A stretch of DNA of 64,000 bases, taken from Rhizobiaceae bacterium. Its GTDB lineage: Bacteria > Pseudomonadota > Alphaproteobacteria > Rhizobiales > Rhizobiaceae. Below, in pieces: positions 57,601-64,000 of the stretch (position 1 is the first letter of the stretch; each line of letters starts with the position of its first letter). The notes beneath the pieces were generated by a model that worked only from the letters and a program-made list of their open reading frames with translations, had not been told where the DNA came from and did not search any database. Location: NCBI GenBank assembly GCA_023953845.1, contig JAMLJC010000001.1:1240001-1304000 (forward strand). The letters run 5' to 3'. The position numbers and the translations under genes are program-made.

Positions 57601-57923
57601 CTGTCTGCGGCTCCCCTGGAATGTCGCCTGCCGGTCGCATTCCTTGTTGTTGGTTACCCAAGTCCTCGTGTGCCTTCAATCGGAAGCAACGCGAATCTAT
57701 ACACCGTTCAAGAGCTGTCCCCTCTGCTCCGGTCCGCTTCGTGGTGCGGCGCGCACACCCATGGACCACCGCGAAGCTAGCATTGGCCCAACGCAATGTC
57801 ATTGTTCAATCACGCCAGATTTTGGCGTTTCGCGCAACAAATCGTCGTCAATGCTCGGGTGACGCAGCGAAACATGCGCATGCAGACGCCTTTGCGACCA
57901 AAGTATGATGCCCTCCCGCAAGC
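57601..57923. promoter_or_regulatory. Intergenic region upstream of livH
   Basis: No gene is seen in these 323 bp. They separate the liv operon start from the end of the hypRE gene on the same strand. A/T-richer patches at about 57640-57710 and 57790-57850 are likely to hold the liv promoter. I could not identify a clear regulator site or a terminator for the hydroxyproline unit. Confidence 0.45.
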
Positions 57924-58925
57924 TCAGGAAACCACGAATCCGTGCGCGAACGGATCGCGGTCGTCGATGAAGATCGTGTTCAGTCCCGTCTGCCGCGCCC
58001 ACCCGCCGATCGAGGGAACGATCGCCGGCTTGCCTGCCACGCTGGTCTCGCGCTCGACGCGACCCCTGAACAGCGAACCGATGATCGATTCGTGCACGAA
58101 GGAATCCCCTGCCTTCAGTCTTCCCTTGCCGTGGAGATGGGCCATGCGCGCGGACGTGCCGGTGCCGCAGGGCGAGCGGTCGATCGCCTTGTCGCCGTAG
58201 AACACCGCGTTGCGCGCGTCGGCATCCGCATGCTGTGGCGCACCGGTCCACAGCATGTGCGACAGGCGGTTGATGCCGGGATTCTCCGGATGGACGAAGC
58301 TGTACTTCTCGTTGAGCCGCCGGCGCACCACGGGACTCCAGGCGATGAAATCACCGGCCGAATGATCCGCCATGTCACGATAGTTCGCCTGCGGCTCGAC
58401 GATGGCATAGAAATTCCCGCCATAGGCGACGTCCACGGTGATCTCGCCGAGCGTCGGACAGTCGACCGTCAACTCTTCAGCATAGAGGAAGGACGGCACG
58501 TTGGTGATGCGCACCTCCTCGACATAATCGCCTTCCTGCCGGTATTCGGCGATCACCAGACCGGCCGGCGTGTCGAGGCGCAGCACGCCCGGCGTCTTCG
58601 GGCGGACAAGACCGTTCTCGACCGCCATGGTCACCGAGCCGATGGTGCCGTGTCCGCACATGGGCAGGCAGCCCGAGGTCTCGATGAACAATATGGCGAT
58701 GTCGCAGTCCTCCCGCGTGGGCGGATAGAGGATCGATCCGGACATGACGTCATGGCCCCGCGGTTCGAACATGAGTCCGGTGCGTATCCAGTCGTATTCG
58801 GCGAGGAAATGCGCCCGCCGCTCCATCATGGTCGAGCCCTTCAGCTGCGGACCGCCGCCGGCCACGAGACGCACCGGATTGCCGCAGGTGTGGCCGTCGA
58901 TGCAGGTGAAGATGTTGCGGGCCAT
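57924..58925 (-). CDS. 4-hydroxyproline 2-epimerase
   Basis: The 333-residue protein is of the proline racemase family. Both catalytic cysteines are present, in LPMCGHGTIGS near residue 90 and SPCGTGTSARMA near 253, which points to epimerase rather than the dehydratase branch that has threonine in the second place. Neighbouring hypO and hypD homologues support conversion of trans-4-hydroxy-L-proline to cis-4-hydroxy-D-proline. ATG 58925 gives the family length; the frame is open 21 codons further. It follows hypO by 10 bp. Confidence 0.9.
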   Translation of the reverse strand: MARNIFTCIDGHTCGNPVRLVAGGGPQLKGSTMMERRAHFLAEYDWIRTGLMFEPRGHDVMSGSILYPPTREDCDIAILFIETSGCLPMCGHGTIGSVTMAVENGLVRPKTPGVLRLDTPAGLVIAEYRQEGDYVEEVRITNVPSFLYAEELTVDCPTLGEITVDVAYGGNFYAIVEPQANYRDMADHSAGDFIAWSPVVRRRLNEKYSFVHPENPGINRLSHMLWTGAPQHADADARNAVFYGDKAIDRSPCGTGTSARMAHLHGKGRLKAGDSFVHESIIGSLFRGRVERETSVAGKPAIVPSIGGWARQTGLNTIFIDDRDPFAHGFVVS

Positions 58926-58935
58926 GCGAAGGGTC

Positions 58936-60210
58936 TCAGAAGCGCTGTGGTGAGAAGGGCGAAACGTCGATCGGCGGATTCTTGCCAAGGACGAGGTCGG
59001 CGATCAAGCGGCCGGTCGCGGCGGCCTGCGTGAGGCCGAGATGGCCGTGGCCGAATGCGTAGAAGACGCCGGGCGATCGGGCGCGGCCGATTACCGGCAC
59101 CGAATCCGGCAAGGAGGGGCGGAAACCCATCCACTCGCGTCCGCCTGCGGGGTCGAGGCCGGGCAGGAAGCGGCGCGCCTTTTCCAGCATCGCCTTCGAG
59201 CGGGCATAGTTCGGCGGATGTTCGAGACCGGCGAGTTCCACCGCGCCGCCGATGCGAAGTCCTGTGTCAAGCGGCGTGACGACGAAGCCGTGTCCGGAAA
59301 AGATAAGCTGCCGCTTCACGTCGAACGACGTCCGGGGCAGCGTCGTATTGTAGCCACGCTCGGTCTCCAGCGGTATCCTGTCTCCGAACAGGCGGGCGAA
59401 GCGATGCGACCATGCCCCGGCGGCGATCAACAGGTACCGCGCCTTGCGCACGGTGCCGTCGCGAAACCGCAAGACGACCTCCGTCTCGCCCTGCACGGCA
59501 CGCGCAAGCTTCGCTGTCTCAAGTTCGGTCTGTACGAACCGGACGCCGAGGCCCTCCGCGTAGGTCCATATGGCCTTGCCGAGCAGCTTCGGATCGGCGA
59601 CCGTCTTCCAGCCGGGCACGAAGGTGCCCTTGACGAATTGTGGCGAGAGACCGGGCTGCAGCACCGCCAGCGCCTTGCCTGTCACATGGCGGTATTCGAT
59701 GCCGCAGCGCTCGCGGGCGGCCCAGCCGGGCAGCGAGGCCTGGAATTCCCCCTCACTCTCGTAGAGTTCGAGCGAGCCGTCCTCACGCAGCATATGGCGC
59801 GTGCCGGACCGATCCATCAATGCCATCCACTCGGATTCGGCAAGCTTCATCAGCGCGCCCTGCGCCGTCAGCGCCGCCTCGTATCTCGAGGCCGCGCCCG
59901 CCCGCCAGAAGCGCCACAGCCATGGCGCCAGTCTCGGCAAATAGGCGGGCGGGATGGCGAGCGGGCCGATCGGGTCCGCCAGCCAGCGCGGCAGGTTGCG
60001 GATCATGCCCTTCTGCGAAAGCGGCAGCACATCCGAAAAGGCAAATGCGGCGGCGTTGCCCGAACTTGTTTCCTCGCAGATGCCGGTACGGTCAAAGACC
60101 GTGACCGACAATCCGGCCTCCGCCAGACAGGCCGCCGCGCAGATGCCGACAATGCCCGCGCCGACGATGGCGATATCGATGTCCGCCGGCAGGGGCTGAG
60201 AGGTTGCCAT
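58936..60210 (-). CDS. FAD-dependent D-amino acid (cis-4-hydroxy-D-proline) dehydrogenase
   Basis: The 424-residue protein is a DadA-type flavoprotein. The FAD motif is DIAIVGAGIVGICAAACLAE near residue 10, and YAFGHGHLGLTQAAATGRLI near 385 is the C-terminal signature. By cluster it oxidises cis-4-hydroxy-D-proline to 1-pyrroline-4-hydroxy-2-carboxylate, passing electrons to the respiratory chain. D-alanine or other D-amino acid dehydrogenase is the alternative. It lies between the epimerase and the deaminase gene, spaced 10 and 16 bp. Confidence 0.87.
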   Translation of the reverse strand: MATSQPLPADIDIAIVGAGIVGICAAACLAEAGLSVTVFDRTGICEETSSGNAAAFAFSDVLPLSQKGMIRNLPRWLADPIGPLAIPPAYLPRLAPWLWRFWRAGAASRYEAALTAQGALMKLAESEWMALMDRSGTRHMLREDGSLELYESEGEFQASLPGWAARERCGIEYRHVTGKALAVLQPGLSPQFVKGTFVPGWKTVADPKLLGKAIWTYAEGLGVRFVQTELETAKLARAVQGETEVVLRFRDGTVRKARYLLIAAGAWSHRFARLFGDRIPLETERGYNTTLPRTSFDVKRQLIFSGHGFVVTPLDTGLRIGGAVELAGLEHPPNYARSKAMLEKARRFLPGLDPAGGREWMGFRPSLPDSVPVIGRARSPGVFYAFGHGHLGLTQAAATGRLIADLVLGKNPPIDVSPFSPQRF

Positions 60211-60226
60211 GGTATGGGAATTCCGG

Positions 60227-61138
60227 TCAGGCCGCCTTCGCCACGGTCAGCTTCGGCAGTTCTGGCCGCGTCGCGATGGCGTCCCTGACGATCTTTTCGA
60301 CATTGGCGCGGCGCTCACCGGCGAGCGGCTGACGCGGCATGCGCACGCGGTCGTTGGTGCCGATCTCCAGCACTTCCGCCAGCTTGATGTTCTGGACGAG
60401 ATAGGTGGAGACGTCGAGATCGAGCAAAGGACGGAACCAGCGATAGATCTTCAGCGCCTCATCATAGCGCCCCTGCTTCATGAGCTGGTAGATGGCGACG
60501 GTCTCCTTCGGGAAGGCGGTGACCAGGCCGGCGACCCAGCCGACCGCACCGATGGCCAATGCTTCGAAGGCGAGATTGTCGACGCCGGTGAACACGTCGA
60601 AACGGTCACCGAAACGGTTGAAGATCTCGGTCGAGCGGCGGATATCGTCGGACGATTCCTTGATGGCGACGAAGAGATCGTCGGCGGCGAGTTCCGCCAT
60701 GACGTCGGTCGTCACATCGACGCGATAGGCGATACGATTGGAATAGATCATCACCGGCAGGCCACCGGCCGATGCGACGGCCTTCAACGCCGCGACGGTT
60801 TCTTCCGGGTTGGTGTGATAGATCGGGCTCGGCACGACCATGAGACCGTCCGCTCCGGCCTTTGCGGCGCGCTTTGCCAGCGATGCCGCGTCACGGGTGG
60901 CGGCTTCATTGATGGTGAGCAGAACGGGACGCTTGCCGGCCACTTTGCGCGCGGTCTGGAACACTTCCAGCTTCTCGTCATGGCTGAGCATCGGGCCTTC
61001 GCCGAGCGAGCCGCAGACGATGAGCGCGTCGCAGCCGGCATCCATCTGCAGGCCGTAGCAGCGCTCCATTTCGGCGTGGTCGAGCCGGTCGTCCTCGGTG
61101 AACTTGGTGGTGACGGCGGGGAAAACTCCATTCCACAT
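60227..61138 (-). CDS. Pyrroline-4-hydroxy-2-carboxylate deaminase (DapA family)
   Basis: The 303-residue protein has the dihydrodipicolinate synthase fold. The Schiff-base lysine is in LFVAIKESSDD near residue 164, and VCGSLGEGPMLSHDEK near 43 plus VMIYSNRIAYRVD near 135 give the tyrosine and loop residues. Next to the epimerase and D-amino acid dehydrogenase genes it is most likely the deaminase making 2-ketoglutarate semialdehyde. It is first in the minus-strand hyp operon, so the shared 100-bp promoter with the GntR gene controls it. Confidence 0.88.
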   Translation of the reverse strand: MWNGVFPAVTTKFTEDDRLDHAEMERCYGLQMDAGCDALIVCGSLGEGPMLSHDEKLEVFQTARKVAGKRPVLLTINEAATRDAASLAKRAAKAGADGLMVVPSPIYHTNPEETVAALKAVASAGGLPVMIYSNRIAYRVDVTTDVMAELAADDLFVAIKESSDDIRRSTEIFNRFGDRFDVFTGVDNLAFEALAIGAVGWVAGLVTAFPKETVAIYQLMKQGRYDEALKIYRWFRPLLDLDVSTYLVQNIKLAEVLEIGTNDRVRMPRQPLAGERRANVEKIVRDAIATRPELPKLTVAKAA

Positions 61139-61162
61139 TGGCTTCGCGCTCCTTGAAATCTA

Positions 61163-61201
61163 ATATATCAATCATATATCACGACAATATCCCCTGTTGT
61201 C
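61163..61201. promoter_or_regulatory. Candidate GntR operator in hyp promoter
   Basis: Two ATATATCA copies at 61163-61170 and 61174-61181 are spaced 11 bp, one helical turn. GACAA (61183-61187) and TTGTC (61197-61201) form an inverted repeat beside them. They lie between hypD and the divergent FCD-type GntR gene, the position expected for its operator. Binding is inferred. Confidence 0.5.
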
Positions 61202-61238
61202 AATTGCGATTTTCAAGTGATATCCCAAAAGAGAGCAC

Positions 61239-61907
61239 ATGAATCAGGCGCTAGAGATTCGCGACACGGAACCTGCGGCGTTCGAGCCGGTGGCCTTGAA
61301 GGCCTACCGCATGCTTGAGCGCCTGATTGTCACGCTCGAACTGGCGCCGGGTTCCGTCACCACGGAAGGCACGCTCATCCAGAAGCTCGGCCTCGGCCGC
61401 ACGCCGGTGCGGGAGGCGATCCAGCGCCTTGCCTGGGAAGGGCTTGTCGACGTGCGCCCGCGCGCCGGTCTGGCGATCGCGCCGCTCCATGCCAGCGACT
61501 GGCTGCGGGTGCTCGAGGCGCGCAAGGGCGTGGAAGTGGTACTGGCCCGTTCGGCGGCGCGTTTCATCACCCGGCCCATCGCCGAGCATTTCCACGCCGC
61601 GGCGCTCGCGATGCAAAAGGCGGTCGTTCAGAACGATCCGCTAAAATATCTCGACGCGGACAAGCAGCTTGACGAGGCGATGGCGTTGGCGTCTGACAAC
61701 CCCTTCGCGGCGCGTCTTGCCGCGCCCCTGCAGACGCACAGTCGCCGCTTTTGGTATCGCTATCAATCGGCAAGCCTCGCGGAAGCCGCCGAGCATCATG
61801 TACATGTGATTCGCGCCATCCTCGACGGCAACGAGGCGGAGGCTGCTGCGGAAACGGAACGGCTGATGGCGCTGCTTCTTCTCCAGGCGCGTGTCGCGCA
61901 CCGATAG
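61239..61907 (+). CDS. GntR-family regulator (FCD type) of hydroxyproline genes
   Basis: The 222-residue protein has a winged helix-turn-helix at about residues 20-85 (LGLGRTPVREAIQRLAWEGL near 50 is diagnostic) and an all-helical FCD ligand domain. FCD regulators usually bind a carboxylic acid through a metal. It is divergent from the hyp operon, with a GAGAG site before ATG 61239, and probably represses that operon and itself until hydroxyproline or a derivative appears. Confidence 0.87.
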   Translation: MNQALEIRDTEPAAFEPVALKAYRMLERLIVTLELAPGSVTTEGTLIQKLGLGRTPVREAIQRLAWEGLVDVRPRAGLAIAPLHASDWLRVLEARKGVEVVLARSAARFITRPIAEHFHAAALAMQKAVVQNDPLKYLDADKQLDEAMALASDNPFAARLAAPLQTHSRRFWYRYQSASLAEAAEHHVHVIRAILDGNEAEAAAETERLMALLLLQARVAHR

Positions 61908-61919
61908 GCGAAATCCTAG

Positions 61920-62222
61920 TCAGGTGTCGCGGCCTGCGATCAGCGTCTTGCTGTCCCAACCTTCACCGGCCGAAACGAGACAGCTAATCCCGTCGGGGCG
62001 GGTCGCGAGAATCGTCCATGTGCCCGTGTCGGACACGAAGATTTCCATCACCGCGCTCTGGTTGACCATGCCCACCGCCATCGGCGTCTCGCGAAAATCC
62101 TTCGAAAGCTTGCCGACAATATCGGCACGCACGCCACAGACCGGTGCTTCCTGGGAGAGTGCCGGGCTAGCGATGCAGAAACCTGTCAGAATGGCGGCTA
62201 TGGAAATGGAAACACGGGTCAT
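61920..62222 (-). CDS. Small exported hypothetical protein (100 aa)
   Basis: The protein has a clear signal peptide (MTRVSISIAAILTGFCIASP, cleavage before QE near residue 24) and a mature part of about 75 residues with two cysteines (PVCGVRADIVGKLSKDF and DGISCLVSAGEGWDS) that could form a disulfide. No family is recognised. AGGAGG precedes ATG 62222; 14 open codons upstream are not used. It is convergent to the GntR gene, 12 bp from its stop. Confidence 0.72.
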   Translation of the reverse strand: MTRVSISIAAILTGFCIASPALSQEAPVCGVRADIVGKLSKDFRETPMAVGMVNQSAVMEIFVSDTGTWTILATRPDGISCLVSAGEGWDSKTLIAGRDT

Positions 62223-62418
62223 GGCGACCTCCTGTCTGACGACTCGCAGCAGCCAGCGCCGCATCGAGGGCGTCGTCAGCCAAAGTCGAATTTGGTTCCT
62301 TTCTCCACCTGATCGCCTCCCTGCGAACCGGCTGCGAATTCAAGGACTCACGCCTACCGACGTTCCATCACGTTTGGATTTCGCGATGTAACGTCCGGTG
62401 ACCGATTTTCGCAGGACA

Positions 62419-62450
62419 CTAATAAAAAAGGCGGCCCGAAAGCCGCCTTT
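62419..62450 (-). terminator. Intrinsic terminator of mmsA
   Basis: On the minus strand, AAAGGCGGC (62450-62442) pairs with GCCGCCTTT (62435-62427) around a six-base loop, and a T-rich tract (TTTTTTATT) follows. It lies 28 bp past the mmsA stop. The plus strand has TTT after the stem but faces only a weak T tract. Confidence 0.82.
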
Positions 62451-62478
62451 CCTGCGTTTTGCTTAGCGAGCCGTGAGG

Positions 62479-63975
62479 TCAGTTCATCGTCGGAATAACG
62501 AACTCCGCGCCGTCCTTGATGCCGCTCGGCCAGCGCGAGGTGACCGTCTTGGTCTTGGTGTAGAAGCGGAAGGCATCCGGGCCATGCTGGTTGAGGTCGC
62601 CGAAGCCCGAGGCCTTCCAGCCGCCAAACGTGTAATAGGCGATCGGCACGGGGATCGGCACGTTGACGCCGACCATGCCGACCTGCACGCGGGACGCAAA
62701 GTCGCGCGCGGCATCGCCGTCACGGGTGAAGATCGCAACGCCATTGCCCATCTCATGGTCGTTGGCAAGCTTGATGGCGTCCTCGTAGCGGGGCGCACGC
62801 ACCACCGAGAGCACCGGCCCGAAGATCTCTTCCTTGTAGATGCGCATGTCGGGCGTAACGTTGTCGAACAGGCAGCCGCCGAGATAGTAGCCGTTCTCGT
62901 AACCCTGCATCCTGAAATTGCGGCCGTCGACGACGAGCTTCGCGCCCTCCTGCACGCCGAGATCGACGTATCCTTTGACGCGGTCCAACGCCTGCTTCGT
63001 GACCAGCGGACCGTAGTCGGCACTGGAATCGGTCGACGGGCCGACCTTCAGGCTCTCGACGCGAGGGATGAGACGCTGCATCAAGCGGTTTGCCGTGTCC
63101 TCGCCGACCGGGACCGCGACGGAGATCGCCATGCAGCGCTCGCCGGCGGAGCCATAGCCGGCGCCGATCAGCGCGTCGACCGTCTGGTCCATGTCGGCGT
63201 CCGGCATGATGATCATGTGGTTCTTGGCGCCGCCGAAGCACTGGACGCGCTTTCCGGATGCGCAGCCGCGCGCATAGATATACTGCGCGATCGGCGTCGA
63301 GCCGACGAAGCCGATGGCCTTGATGTCCGGATCGTCGAGGATGGCGTCGACCACTTCCTTGTCGCCGTTGACGACGTTGAGGATGCCGGCCGGAAGGCCC
63401 GCCTCGATGAAGAGCTCCGCGATCCGCATCGGCACGCCGGGATCGCGCTCCGAAGGCTTCAGGATGAAGGCGTTGCCGCAGGCGATCGCCGGGGCGATCT
63501 TCCAGAGAGGGATCATCGCGGGAAAATTGAACGGCGTGATGCCGGCCACCACGCCGAGCGGCTGGCGCATCGAATAGACGTCGATGCCGGGGCCGGCGCC
63601 GTCGGTGAACTCGCCCTTCATCATATGCGGTGCACCGATGCAGACCTCGACCACTTCGAGGCCGCGCTGGATGTCGCCCTTGGCGTCGGCGATGGTCTTG
63701 CCGTGCTCGCGCGCCAGCAGTTCGGCGAGGCTGTCATATTCGCGCTGCACGAGTTCCAGGAACTTCATCAGCACGCGCACGCGACGCTGCGGGTTGGTGG
63801 CGGCCCATGCCGGCTGCGCCGCCTTGGCGTTCTCGACCGCGGCGCGCAGTTCGTCCTTCGAGCCGAGCGCGACCTTGCCGCGAACCGTGCCGTCCATAGG
63901 CTGCATCACGTCCTGCGTGCGCCCGCTGTTCGAGGCGACGCGCTTGCCGCCAATGAAATGCCCTACGACGTCCAT
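62479..63975 (-). CDS. mmsA: Methylmalonate-semialdehyde dehydrogenase (CoA-acylating)
   Basis: The 498-residue protein is MmsA, which turns methylmalonate or malonate semialdehyde into propionyl- or acetyl-CoA in valine and myo-inositol breakdown. GITPFNFPAMIPLWKIAPAI near residue 145 and the catalytic cysteine in GSAGERCMAISVAV near 283 are typical, and the Arg residues that distinguish MmsA bind CoA. ATG 63975 has GGGAG eight bases ahead; a GTG three codons upstream is possible. The gene is close to the window end, and its own promoter is just outside. It ends in a strong terminator. Confidence 0.94.
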   Translation of the reverse strand: MDVVGHFIGGKRVASNSGRTQDVMQPMDGTVRGKVALGSKDELRAAVENAKAAQPAWAATNPQRRVRVLMKFLELVQREYDSLAELLAREHGKTIADAKGDIQRGLEVVEVCIGAPHMMKGEFTDGAGPGIDVYSMRQPLGVVAGITPFNFPAMIPLWKIAPAIACGNAFILKPSERDPGVPMRIAELFIEAGLPAGILNVVNGDKEVVDAILDDPDIKAIGFVGSTPIAQYIYARGCASGKRVQCFGGAKNHMIIMPDADMDQTVDALIGAGYGSAGERCMAISVAVPVGEDTANRLMQRLIPRVESLKVGPSTDSSADYGPLVTKQALDRVKGYVDLGVQEGAKLVVDGRNFRMQGYENGYYLGGCLFDNVTPDMRIYKEEIFGPVLSVVRAPRYEDAIKLANDHEMGNGVAIFTRDGDAARDFASRVQVGMVGVNVPIPVPIAYYTFGGWKASGFGDLNQHGPDAFRFYTKTKTVTSRWPSGIKDGAEFVIPTMN

Positions 63976-64000
63976 GCCGCTCACTCCCTTTCATATCTGT

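Noticed and set aside
62479..63975. Call as the missing 2-ketoglutarate semialdehyde dehydrogenase of the hyp cluster
   Set aside because: The sequence fits MmsA (CoA-acylating) closely, and it has its own terminator and is separated by another gene.

Overview
The window looks like chromosomal DNA of an alphaproteobacterium of the order Hyphomicrobiales (Rhizobiales), probably near Mesorhizobium and other Phyllobacteriaceae. This rests on the high GC content, an ImuB/DnaE2 mutagenesis cassette, the sdhCDAB order, a liv operon that carries a small DUF6867-type membrane protein, a 4-hydroxyproline catabolic cluster, and many ABC uptake genes. The genus cannot be fixed from this stretch. About 60 protein genes are densely packed. 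I see no tRNA, rRNA, CRISPR array, transposase or prophage, so this is resident genome rather than an acquired island.

Layout. 1-3443: end of imuB and dnaE2. 3593-6403: dhaK, dhaL and a class II aldolase (triose metabolism). 6567-9754: a tightly coupled four-gene set (BchC-like dehydrogenase, PTPS-fold protein with a degenerate active site, GT4 glycosyltransferase, methyltransferase), probably an uncharacterised small-molecule pathway. 9767-17331: a GcvT-like protein and two PYROXD2-like flavoproteins on the minus strand, divergent from a methyltransferase, a BetI-like repressor and an orphan PotD-like binding protein; the divergent promoter holds a BetI-type palindrome. 17393-23335: SIS-domain protein, a cysteine-desulfurase-like PLP enzyme lacking the catalytic cysteine, a polar amino acid permease and binding protein, a flavin monooxygenase and a secreted cupin. 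23467-26722: D-2-hydroxyacid dehydrogenase, enolase paralogue and MtnK-like kinase in one coupled operon. 26889-29922: glutathione-dependent formaldehyde oxidation (adhC, gfa) and mtnA.

29941-39352: pcaF, a YceH-family protein, a frameshifted membrane-protein gene, the succinate dehydrogenase operon, an exported protein with CtrA-like sites upstream, a GGDEF protein and leuC. 39681-47402: scattered single genes (two PAP2 phosphatases, MgtC-like, GNAT, VWA/CoxE-like, msrB, an MFS transporter, an SH3-domain protein). 47393-50851: pyruvate carboxylase. 51072-57600: a YciI protein and the branched-chain amino acid uptake operon livH-M-G-F-DUF6867-livK. 57924-61907: the hydroxyproline genes hypRE, hypO and hypD with a divergent GntR regulator. 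61920-63975: a small exported protein and mmsA.

The named enzymes fit a soil or plant-associated heterotroph living on amino acids, hydroxyproline, aromatic-derived acids, quaternary or methylated amines, dihydroxyacetone and C1 compounds, feeding a TCA cycle supported by pyruvate carboxylase. The least explained parts are the 6.6-9.8 kb pterin-like cluster, the 23.5-26.7 kb kinase/enolase/dehydrogenase operon, and the demethylation-like locus around the BetI-type operator.
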